Assembly: GCA_036874045.1 (NCBI GenBank)
Contig: CM072335.1
Span: 20,529,501 to 20,593,500 of the forward strand
Length of the DNA: 64,000 nt
Direction: 5' to 3'
From: Cymodocea nodosa
Taxonomy: Eukaryota; Streptophyta; Magnoliopsida; Alismatales; Cymodoceaceae
Shown here: positions 24,098-34,932 of the stretch, one piece after another
How the letters are laid out: every line of letters begins with the position of its first letter
How positions within the stretch are numbered: the first letter of the stretch is position 1
The notes under the pieces: generated by a model
Told to the model about the DNA's origin: nothing
The model's database searches: none
Seen by the model: the letters and a program-made list of their open reading frames with translations, nothing else
Made by a program: the position numbers and the translations under genes

Positions 24098-26350
24098 ATT
24101 TAATCTTTTCTTCTAAGTTCATCTACTTCCTTTTGGAGTTTTTCTAATTGTTGCTCTAATTGATTTATCCTTTCTACAACTCCTGTAATTGCTCTAGAAG
24201 GTTCAGCAATCTCTGCAGCAGCATAATTTCTATATTCTTTCACTGAAATGGTTCTTCATCTTATCCTTTTGGATGCTCATTTTGTGAAATCAATATTGTC
24301 CACCATCAGCAATGGAATCAGATCTCCATAAAATAATTTCTTCTTTACTGGTCTCAGCTTGGAGATAAAAACTACAGACCAATTAATCTGAATTTTGTTC
24401 ACAACTGTATATGTGGCCCATTTGACAAATTGACTTAGTTCTATATCATGGCCTTGTCGTTGGTAGACATTCTTAATTAAAATGTTAGCTATCATGTGTG
24501 TTTTACCATTTAAGTGCTTCAGTCTATTTAACAATGGCACACCAGGATTGATAGCTAAACAATCCTTTAGTATTTGCTCTGTCCACTCAATTGCAGTTGT
24601 GCTTTCTAGAATTTCTAGTCCTTCATTATTCAATCTTGAAATGTTGTGGAGAAGCTCTGGTGTTATCTATACATCAGCTTGCTCCATGTTATAAAATAAT
24701 CCACTTTCTACTTCTCTTAAATTTGCATAGATGTAGGGCACTAGATTCTACTATACTACATGCCCTCTCTCTTGAGAAATAAACTGCAGTAGACCTTGGA
24801 ACTCAAATAAATCCTTAATTTCTTTCATCCCGTCCCAATTTACTAGTCTACTGTAAATGATATCATAACCCCTAATCTCTTGATATTTATTATATGCTTC
24901 CTAACTCCAAAAGTGTACTTCATTTAAAACTGTTGCTTCAGTCAGGTCAGGAATGTGAATTTGTTGCTCTGGAGGGGTTTGTTCTTGAACTTCCTCTTCC
25001 ATGTGTTGAACTTGAATTGACTAAAAATGCTCCAAAGATTCCTGCATTTTTGCTTCTGCTTTTGTTTGTGGTAGAGAGCTGACAGAACTCTCCACTCTGT
25101 CTTGAATTCTTTCCAAAATTTGCTAAAGAGTTCCTTACTCTTTAGTGGAATCTGTAGAGTCATTTCCTTCCATATGTACTTGTTCAGCTTCTTGTTCACT
25201 TTCTTCTTTTTCTTCTACCTCCTAACTACCAATCTGCATTGTCACTGTTCTTTCTGATTCTATGGCAGATTAGGATAGAGTTACGGGCAAATCAGTTTCT
25301 GCCCTAATTTCTGTTTCTTTTGTTTGTACAGGCTGCAAATTAGTTTCAGCCGGATTTTCTTCTTCTCTTTGCTCTTGCTACTGTTGCTCCTACTCATCCT
25401 TAGAATCGGATAGCAGGTTTACAAAAATCAGCTCTATAGGCCCTACTGATATTTGCATCTTAGATTTAATCTCTTCTTGATATTCAGGCACTATCTCTTT
25501 TCCTTTCCTTTTTCTGATTAATTGTGTCTGGTCTTCCTCTTCTTCTTCTATGATTAAATCTACAAAAATAGGCTCTACAGGCCTTTGAGCCACAGGTACT
25601 AGCTCTTCCTATTTAACTTTTTCTATAATTGTTGGTCTCGGAGGACCAGCTTCAACTTCTCTTGCAGTAGGCCTGGTAGTGGCTTCTTGATGTTGTTCCA
25701 CTTTACTTTTGTATTGGGCCTTCAACTTTTCTGCAACCCTCTTTTTGCACCGTGCATTAAACATCAGATGTGCTATAACTACTACCAACTCTTCTGGTTC
25801 TCCTTGGTCTTTTCCAATTTGAACTAGTTCTTGAAATTCTCTTAATTCTTCCTCAGTAAAAGGCCCCAAAATTGCTGATCTTTCTAACGGCCTTGGTGGT
25901 GGAATTGAAGGTCTGGGCTACTGTTCCTCAAGGATAGGTCTTTTAGCAGTTGACTCCTCTTGTTCTTCAGTTGCTTGTTCTTCATTTTCTTTCCTTTGTT
26001 GCTCCCAGATTGCCCACTAAGCCCATTTACCTATGCATCTTTTGAACTAGAGTTGGGACTTACGTTGGATCAATTCTAGGGCAACTTCATTATTTGGTCT
26101 GATTTTTCTCTTTGTTTACAACAACTTCCGTTGCTACTCTGATTCTAGTTTCCATAATCTGAGGTACTTTTATGCCTAAATCAACTAACACTTTCCTCTA
26201 GTAGAAAAGGTCAGATTCTACCTTTTGTAGTTCTTTTTCCCTCATCGTATTTCTGATTTTCTACCATGTGTGCCATTCTTCCGAATCTTTAAGAAATTCT
26301 GAAGTGTCAACTGCATCTTCCCAGAACTCGGGTGTCATCTTTGCCATCAT
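24098..26350 (-). pseudogene. ORFx of Gypsy-2 (plant-transposon-type ORF downstream of pol)
   Basis: Uninterrupted counterpart of the split ORFx at 2,763-7,256. Start MMAKMTPEFWEDAVDT near 26,350; Glu/Gln-rich central part (for example LIIEEEEEDQTQLIRKRKG); conserved block about 24,280-24,600 with HMIANILIKNVYQRQGHDIE, NKIQINWSVVF and KKLFYGDLIPLL; coiled-coil-like end INQLEQQLEKLQKEVDEL. No signal peptide or transmembrane span is obvious. Function unknown. Homology of the conserved block to Sirevirus-borne ORFx (37,376-39,457) is visible by eye. Broken fossil. Confidence 0.75.
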
Positions 26351-27069
26351 GGAGTTATGCAACGGAACGAAATCGTTCTGATCTCTACTGGTCTAAGTTC
26401 TAAATGATTCTACGGATAATGCCCCCAAACCCTAAGTTAAGTATAAATAAGCCCTAAGTTTAGGCGGGTAATCAGGTCATTTCCCACGTAAATTCTCACT
26501 CTCTCATTTACCTCTCCTTGGAGTTACAATTAACTCTATGGACTAAGTCTGTGGACTTAACTACAGTACTCCGTTGAGTTATAGTTAACTCAATGGAGTA
26601 AATTCGTTAACTTATCCTAGACTCAACGGAGTAAGTTCGTTGAGTTAAGCGTAACTCAATGAACTTCCCATAAAGTTATATCTAATAAAAATACTTATAA
26701 TAATACTTTTTACTTTAGTCAAGACCGAAGAATTTTCGGTTTAACCGATTCTTAATTTTTCAACATTTTAAAATTTTTCAGTCAAACCATTATATTCCTC
26801 GGTTGAACTGAAATTAAATATTTTCTTTTTTTCTGTCGGTTGAACCGATACTATACTTCGGTAACACCGACATTTTTACTAAATATAATATATAGATTTT
26901 TCTTATGTTTTTGTGTTTCGATCAGACTGATGGATCTTGTCGGTTGAATCGAAACGATTTTTTTTCTTTTAAAATATGCTTCAGTAAAATTGATAATTCC
27001 TTTTGGTTGAACCATGACTATATTTAAATAAGTTTTTTTTATATATATATATATTTAGAAAATTTCTTA
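26351..27069 (-). other. Spacer between Gypsy-2 integrase and ORFx
   Basis: About 720 bp, non-coding. Contains GTTGAGTTA/TAACTCAAC palindromes (about 26,515-26,670) and repeated CGGTT(T/G)AACCGA-type palindromes (about 26,735-26,960), as in the Gypsy-1 spacer. This is a candidate site of regulatory or RNA-structure signals for the downstream ORFx. Confidence 0.65.
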
Positions 27070-30000
27070 CTAAGTAAAGCTCGAGTAGTCCTCTACTCTT
27101 ACTTCTTCTATAATTCCAAAAGAACTTTTTTGTATTTTCAAAATAGGTCTAAGTCTTTGTCCATTTACTTTAAATATATTTTGATTTTTAAGATTTTCAA
27201 TTTCAATAGCTCCATAGGGATAAATATTTCGAACTATGTAAGGTCCTGCCCATCTAGATCTTAATTTTCCTAAATAGTTGTGGAGTCTAGTTATGTAAAG
27301 ATATACTTCTTGTCCTATTTTAAAGGTTTTTGGAATAATTTTCTTGTCATGCTAGAACTTCACTTTCACTTTTTCTCTTATAGTTTTCGAATAAGCTTCA
27401 TTCCTAAATTCTTCTAATTCAATCAATTGCATTTTCCTATTTTCAGCAGCTTGATTTAAATTAGTGTTCAGAGTTTTTAATGCCTAATAAGCTTTATGTT
27501 CAATTTCAGCTAGTAAATGACAACTTTTTGCATATACTAGCCTAAAAGGTGACATACCTAAGCTTGTCTTATAAGTAGTTCTATAAGCCCAAAGTACATC
27601 TATCAATCTATTAGCCCAATCTGTTCTTGTAGGATTCACTACTTTTTCTAAGATTAACTTAATTTGTTTGTTTGCACTTTCCACTTGTCCACTTGTTTGT
27701 GGATGATATGATGTTGTAATTTTGTGATTTACTCCATATTTCTTCATTAAGGCTTCAAAACTTCTATTACAGAAATGAGTTCCTCTATCATTGATAATAG
27801 CTTTAGGTATTCCAAATCTGGCAATTATATTAGTTCTTATAAAATGTATTACCACTTTGTTGTCATTAGTTTTTGTAAGAATAGCTTCTATCCATTTAGA
27901 TACATAATCCAGCCCCAATAATATATAATTAAATTGATTATACATAGGAAATGGACCCATAAAATCTATTCCCCATACATCAAAGATTTCAACCTCAACA
28001 ATAGGATTAAGAGGCAGCATATTCCTCTTTCATATTCTTCCTATTTTTTGACATCTTAAACAACTTAAGCAATATTTATGAGCATCTTTGAATAATGTTA
28101 GCCAATAAAAACCACATTGTAGAATTTTGGTAGCTATTTTCCCTGAACCAAAATGCCCTCTACATGCTTGGTCATGGTAGAAAGACAATATGCTTTGATA
28201 TTCTTTTTCTGGAACACACCTCCTTAAAACCAGATCAGGACATTTCTTAAATAAGTATGGGTCTTCCCAATAGTAATATTTTACTCTTGAAAAGAACAAT
28301 TTCTTATCATGTCTATTCCAATCCTTAGGTGTTAAACCAGTAACTAAGTAATTAACTATGTCTGCATACCAAGGTATTGTGTTGATGGTCATTAGTTGTT
28401 CTTTAGGAAAATTATCCTTAATTTGAATATTTGATTTTTCTATTTGTAATCTTGATAAATGATCTGCTACTACATTCTCACAACCTTTTTTATCTTTAAT
28501 TTCTAGATCAAATTCTTGTAATAATAATATCCACCGAATCAATCTAGGTTTAATCTCTTTCTTTGCTATTAGGTGTTTTAAAGCTGAATGATCCATATAT
28601 ACTATCACTTTAGCTCTAATCAGATATGATCTAAACTTTTCTAAGGCAAACACAATAGCTAATAGCTCTTTTTCAATAGTTGTATAATTAACCTAAGCAT
28701 CATTTAAGGTTTTGCTTGCATAATGAATCACTCTAGGAGATTTTTCTATCTTTTGTCCCAACACTACTCCTACAGTAAAATCAGATGCATCGCACATTAA
28801 TTCAAATGGATGACTCCAATCAGGTGCTTGTATTATAGGAGTTGAAATTAAGCTAGTTTTAAGCTTGAAAAATGCTTCTTTGCAATTTTTATTGAAGTTG
28901 AATGGGACATCTTTTAATAGATTAGTTAAAGGTCTAGCTATTTTGCTAAAATCCTTAATAAATCTTCTATAAAATCCAGCATGTCCTAGAAATGATTTAA
29001 TATCTTTTACTGATTTAGGTTCTAGTAGATTAGGAATTACTTCTATTTTAGCTTTATCTACTTCCAACCGTTTCTTTGAAACATGTCCCAAGACTATTCC
29101 TTGTTTAACCATGAAATGACATTTTTCCTAATTTAGAACTAGATTTTTTTCCTCACAACATTTTAATATTTGGTCTAAATTATTTAAACACACTTCATAT
29201 AAAGTTCCATAAATAGTAAAATCATCCATAAATATTTCTAAAAAATCTTCAGTCATTCTAGTGAAGATGCCCTGCATAAACCTTTGAAAAGTGGCTGGTG
29301 CATTACATAATCTGAATGACATTCTCTTAAAAGCATAAGTTCTATTAGGACTGGTGAAAGTTGTTTTTTCTTGATCCTCTAATGCAACTAGAACTTGGTT
29401 ATATCCTAAATACCCGTCTAGGAAACAAAAATATTCTTGCCTTGCTAATCTCTCTAACATTTGATCTATAAAAGGTAAGGGAAATTGATCTTTCCTAGTC
29501 GCAGCATTCAGCTTTCTATAATCTATACACACTCTCCAGCCTGATTGAATTCTAGTAAGTATCAAGTCCTGACTTTCATTCCTAATAACTATTAATCCTG
29601 ATTTCTTGGGAACTACATGGATTACACTAACCCATGAGCTATCAGAAATCAGATAAATTATGTCATTATCTAACCATTTCACTATTTCCTTCCTGACTAC
29701 TTCTTTAAGGTTTGGATTTAATCTCCTCTCAAGAATTCGAACTAGTTTAGCATTCTCTTCTAAATATATGTGGTGACAGCATAAAGTTGCACTTAACCCT
29801 TTTATATTAGTCATAGTCCATCCTATTGATTCTTTATAAGTTTTTACTACTTCTTTTAATTTAGCAATTTGATCCTCTTTTAAATCTGAAGCAATAATGA
29901 TTGGACAGGTTCATTTTTCTTTCAGAAATATATAGGTTAATTCAAGAGTTAAAGGTTTTAATTCTAAATGTTGCCCATTAGAAGCTAGAGCTCCTAATTG

Positions 30001-31560
30001 AACATCATCATTTTCTATATTAATCTCTTCCTGATCTCCTTTTACATTTATGCTTTCACTTTCTTCTAAGTTTTCAGAATTGAGTTGCCTATTTAATTCT
30101 TCTTAAATCACATCATCTAGCATATCTCTTTCATCCTCTAAAAAGTCTAAAGTATGTAAGGACATTTCTAACTCCTCAAACTTTTCTGGTTTGAAAATGT
30201 TTAATTTAGTATCATCATTACCATATGCTAACTTCATTACTCCAATTTTACAATTTATAATAGCCCCTGATGTTGCTAAGAATGGTCATCCCAAAATTAA
30301 AGATGTATCATGATTTTCATGCTTAATTTGTTGGGAATCCAAAATTACAATATCAATAGGATATATGAAATTTTTGATTTTAATTAAGACATCCTCTATT
30401 TTTCGTCTAGGGTATCTTATACTTCTATCAACTAATTGAATAATAGTTCTAGTAGGAGTTAAGCCTTCTAATCCCAAGGATGCAAATATATCACTTGGCA
30501 TAATATTTATACCTGCACCTAAGTCTATTAAGGTTCTTTCTAGAATGGTATTTCCTATGGTGCATGATATAACAAGAATTCCAAGATTAAATAACTTTTT
30601 AGGAATTTGTGGCAGAAATAGGGAACTACTTTGCTCAGCTAAAAAGACTTTCCTTAAAACTTTTCGCTCTCTTTTCTTAGTACACCAATCCTTAAGAAAT
30701 TTAGCACAATGTGGCATTTTCTGCAATAAGTCTAACAAAGGAATGTTAACTTGTACTTTTTCAAAAATTTCTCTAATTTTTTCTTATTTTTCAGGAAATG
30801 TTTGTTGTAATCTTTCAAGATAGGATGCTAATGATTGTGATTTAAAAGATTCTTTTTCTTTCATTTGATTTGTTTGATCATTTTTAGTCTCATTTTCAGA
30901 TTCAGATCTTTCTTCATTGATTTCTAAGTTTTCAGATATTACATTCTCATTATCATTTTGATTTTTGCTATTATCCACCTTCATATTACTTTCTTTTTGA
31001 ATTCTTGGTGGTATATCAGTTCCAGATCTTAATGTTATATATACATCTTCCAGATTTTCGTTACTTGCATGATGTTCTTGTATATCATTTTCGTGATTAT
31101 GATCTTCAAATATTTTTAGTTTTAAATTGCATTCTTTAAATTCTATTGCATTGGTATTTTCTTTTGTTTCAAATTATGTAGATCTGTAACATTAAAATTT
31201 TCATTTGTGTTGTCCTATTGCATAACTTGTAATTTCATTGTAAATTCATCCAATGCTTTTAATTTTCTTTCCAGATTATATAATCTCATTGCATTCAATT
31301 TTTGATCAATTTTCATTATGGTTTTTTCAGTTTCGTAAATGAGATCAATTTTATGTTCTAAATATTCTTCTCTATAGTTTAATTGGTTGACTTCTTGTTG
31401 TTGACACATATATTGTTCCAATTTGTCCATGTTTCGTTCTAAGCTATACTCATTATAGTGAAGATAATTCATTTGTTGTTCATGTGATCTAACCATCTAC
31501 AATCATCTCAGTTTCAAACAATCAGAAATGTTGTGACCTTCTAAATTACAAAATTCACAT
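27070..31560 (-). pseudogene. Gypsy-2 gag knuckle and pol
   Basis: Right to left: CCHC zinc knuckle CEFCNLEGHNISDC (about 31,520-31,560; CX2CX4HX4C), Asn/Glu/Lys-rich linker, protease TLIDLGAGINIMP (about 30,500), RT (about 29,130-29,815; CIDYRKLNAATRKDQFPLPF, FMDDF), RNase H (about 28,440-28,850; [17 protein letters not shown]), integrase (about 27,070-28,340), with the three catalytic acidic residues in [17 protein letters not shown] and [14 protein letters not shown]. Better conserved motifs than Gypsy-1 in protease and integrase. Fossil with several breaks. Confidence 0.9.
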
Positions 31561-31690
31561 ATGCTAACAACAGGTTACAGAAATCTTTGAGCATAAGCAT
31601 ATGTCATATTCTCAATTATAGAAGAAAACACACAACACTCCTCTTGTTATTAAAACAAAACAGCACTCATAGTTGCTTAGCTTCTCAATC

Positions 31691-31767
31691 TCCCCGGCAA
31701 CGGCACTAGAAAACTTGTATTGATGTGAAAGGTTAGATCAAACAACTAGTCCCCAGCAATGGCACCA
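31691..31767 (-). promoter_or_regulatory. Primer-binding site of Gypsy-2, present twice
   Basis: Two tRNA-Asp-type PBS-like sites on the minus strand, at 31,750-31,767 (TGGTGCCATTGCTGGGGA) and 31,691-31,708 (TAGTGCCGTTGCCGGGGA). The first lies 7 nt from the LTR, the same spacing as in Gypsy-1. The second is also followed, on the LTR side, by AAAACTTGTATTG-like sequence, so the PBS with its LTR tip appears duplicated. Confidence 0.8.
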
Positions 31768-31774
31768 AAAAACT

Positions 31775-33745
31775 TGTTTTGGGGTTTGTTAACTTCTATT
31801 TTTACTTGTTTAATTTGTCTTTATGCTTATATCAATAATTACTTTTAGAAGTAAACTAACAACCTTTCACACAAATTAGATATTAATTCCAATTTGTATT
31901 TTAACTACAAGTGCACAGTGTATATTGTATTTGTGTGCAAGTACAGGTCGATCCCATAAAGATTGGGTAAGAATTGTGTATTGCCCTGATTTTTATATTG
32001 GAGTTTATGTGTGTTCAGTTAAGCACTCCATTGAGTTACAGTTAACACAACAGACCTAGTTCGTTGAGTTATGGATAACTCAACGGACTAACCTCGTGGA
32101 CTTAAGTTAACTCCCCGAGCCTATCTTTCCAATTTAATACTACTATTTACAAAGGAATTTAGCCAACCATTGGGCAGTTCCACAGATTGTAAATAACATC
32201 AATTAAGGTCTTTAATGCTAGTTAAGATTAGACTTATCATTAAGCAACACTAACATTCAGGTATTTCAAACAGTAACCATTAAAATCTTTAAGTATTTGG
32301 AACAAATCAATTTCAGTAAACTGTAAAACTATTATCTATTTTCGGAATCAAACAAACATAAAACATTCACATTACTAACAATGATAACATTAATCACGAT
32401 ACAAAATAAACAATATAACACTTTAATACTAAATGTAAACACAGATAAGTTGTTGTTTTTGGTATTTTTGTTTTGATATGTTCCTAAAGATGAATGAAAG
32501 GTGAAATGTAAAAATCTCTATCGATAGTAAAAACTTCTGTCACTACATGCGACGCGATTATACCATTGAAAACTTAATCACTTACAATCCTGTCTACTCT
32601 CCCTATAGAATCGTGAGTCCAAAATTGGAAGATGATCTCCTCTTCATCATACTAGCATCAACCCGAAACCAAGGCTAGAAGCTTTACGATCTCCTGCGAT
32701 ATGAGTCAGTGCTTGGTGAAAATGACTTCCCTTCCCGCGACGCGATCACTTCTCACAGTAGTTGTCAGGTACCGTGTTTGGCTTGGAATCGACCCGAAAT
32801 CAGAAAAGTATTCTCACAGACCTCTGATGATTAGTGATTATGGTGGTGGTGTGGAGCTTCAAGGAACTTCCGACGCTACCTGCAATTAGCGCAATTCTCC
32901 ACCACCTTTGCACACACTTTTTCTTCATCTTTTATATTTCTTACAATAGTAACTACTCCTACTTAAATGATCGGTTGGATTTCCTTCATTCATATCAATG
33001 ATGGTGATTTCTTCTTTCTTCCACAAGTTAATTCTTGCATGATACGTGCAATCATGGTTTTCCTTCGAATGTCCTATTTTTGTAACCACTACAGTAGCAT
33101 ATTAGAATATATATGGTTCGTGGAGTTACAGCTAACTCAACAGACTTCCTTCATTGATTTAACTATAAAACACATGCAATAAAGAAATAAGTTGTTAACC
33201 TAACGCGTTACCTTAGTGTGTATTCATGTAACTCAACACATACAATTATGCTAACTTAACGAGTTAAACATGTGCATCTCACGTGATATACTAAAGTATT
33301 TAAATTCAACAAGTGCATAATTCTAACTTAACAAGTTTAGATATTTCGGATACTTACGAACCTAACAATCCGATGCCCAAATGCATTTCGAATAGTTAAC
33401 AGATAACTTACGGAAAATCCACTTAAGTCATGCATTAAGGTTTCAACACGTGTATTCTAGGAAATAATAAAATATTCTTTTAAAACATACTATCCGGTAC
33501 ATGTAGTATAACTCTTCGAATTAATAGAAAGTTCAGATACTTAAGAATTTTACAACCTGCAATTCACCGACAGTTCAAAAATGTACTAAATTAACATTAA
33601 TTCCCTGAAATTATGCAGATTCTTTCATTAAAACATATAATAGTGCAATTATAACATAATGGCTTAATTCTCATATGATAAGCTAAATATTATGCAATTA
33701 ACCATCATTTAACCATTAATATTATGCACTTTTTCATTCTAAACA
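31775..33745 (-). repeat. 5' LTR of Gypsy-2
   Basis: 1,971 bp with tips TGTTT...AAACA, next to the PBS, collinear with 12,599-14,800. Minus-strand TATA box at the complement of 32,929-32,936. Carries GTTGAGTTA palindromes (about 32,020-32,110) and a segment CTAACGCGTTACCTTAG...ACGAGTTAAACATGTGC (about 33,195-33,275) that is also recognisable in Sirevirus LTRs at about 36,085-36,165. Confidence 0.88.
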
Positions 33746-34932
33746 CCTTGCAATTTATGTACTTACTCTATTGATCTGATCAATTATTGCTTGATCTAAA
33801 TCAGAATATGAAACTTGTGACGGTCGCTGTAAAAATTCAGTATTTTTGTCTATATGTAAATCTATATATGTATCTGTATGTCTACCTGGATTTGTATCTG
33901 TATGTATACATGTATTTGTATCTATATGTTGCTGTTGTTCTGAAAACTATGTCGACTATTGCTGTTGTTCTTGTGACTGAGTTTGCCAATCATGTTGTTG
34001 TTGTTGTTGTCGAATTACAGGTGTATCTGCTTCCTAGTATTTTTGGAGTTCCTTTGTAGAGAAAGATCTTGATTTTAATCTTTTTTGTGGCCAAGGTGTA
34101 ATATCTATTTGACTTGCCACAATTCTCAAAAGTGTATCACCATAAAATAATTTACTCTATAAATATAAGATATGAAAAACAAAAATATCATACCAGTTCA
34201 CCTGTATATGGTTAATTAATGCATATGTAGCATAAAGACAGCATCTGCCAACCTCTGCACTATGACCAAGCCTTTGAAAGAGTGAAGCATGTAGTATTTT
34301 TGCAATAAAACGTGCTTGGCCATTTAAGTCATATAGTAATCTCATTAGATTGTTGGCAGTCGAATCTTTGGCTAAACTTTTAATGTCCCATCCCAACTGA
34401 TAAACCTATTTTCTTTTTTCATAATTTAACTCCATTTTTCAGACCAAGTGCTTGATAAAGTAATTCTGTAGTTAAATATATATCGTAGTCTTGTATATTG
34501 GAAACAGGAATACCTTCTTTCACTGTTAAGTTTGAGTAAAAACAACTTACAAGTTCTAGTATAACACGATGGCCTAGCTGTTGTGGAAGAAGAGTCAACA
34601 AGCCTTGAAATTCAAGCATTTCTCGTATATGTGCCATCCCTTCAAACTTAACTAGTCTTGAATATAAAACTGTAAAAGTTTTATATGTTTGAAATTTTTC
34701 ATAACAAGAACTATTTCTTAACCATAACAATGTATTTTCGTCTAAATTCTATTCAGGATTAGGTATTTTCCTGTCATGATGTTTTGATCTAGGACTTGTT
34801 TCAACATTAGCAACAACATCTATATTTTCAGATCTTTCAGAACTAGTGGAATTTTTATCAAAGCTAGTATAAATGTCTGAAATATCTGTTATTGTCGTGT
34901 CAATAATCTGTAGAATTTCTTCTATTTGTTCT
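33746..34932 (-). pseudogene. ORFx remnant, third lineage, between Gypsy-2 and SIRE-A LTRs
   Basis: Minus-strand remnant of a protein homologous to the other ORFx copies: FEGMAHIREMLEFQGLLTLL and YDIYLTTELLYQALGLKNG (about 34,430-34,730), then GQARFIAKILHASLFQRLGH and NHIQVNWYDIF (about 34,160-34,330). The left end is rich in GTTGTT/CTGTTG codon repeats. It is closer to the Sirevirus ORFx at 37,376-39,457 than to the Gypsy ORFx. Gypsy-2 abuts it on the left and a Sirevirus LTR on the right, so it is an older target. Broken. Confidence 0.7.

Larger units (their letters stand above)
24098..33745 (-). mobile_element. Gypsy-2: Athila-like Ty3/Gypsy element
   Basis: Second element of the Gypsy-1 family, read right to left: 5' LTR (31,775-33,745), PBS (31,750-31,767, plus a duplicate at 31,691-31,708), zinc knuckle (about 31,520-31,560), linker, PR-RT-RH-INT (27,070-30,738), palindrome-bearing spacer (26,351-27,069) and ORFx (24,098-26,350). 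No 3' LTR is recognised on the left. It sits inside an older ORFx-bearing sequence (33,746-34,932). Several breaks. No within-element LTR pair is available for dating. Confidence 0.88.

Noticed and set aside
33787-34059. Plus-strand frame rich in Tyr/Leu/Val
   Set aside because: Arises from low-complexity TATCTGTATG and GTTGTT repeats over the ORFx remnant; no known domain.
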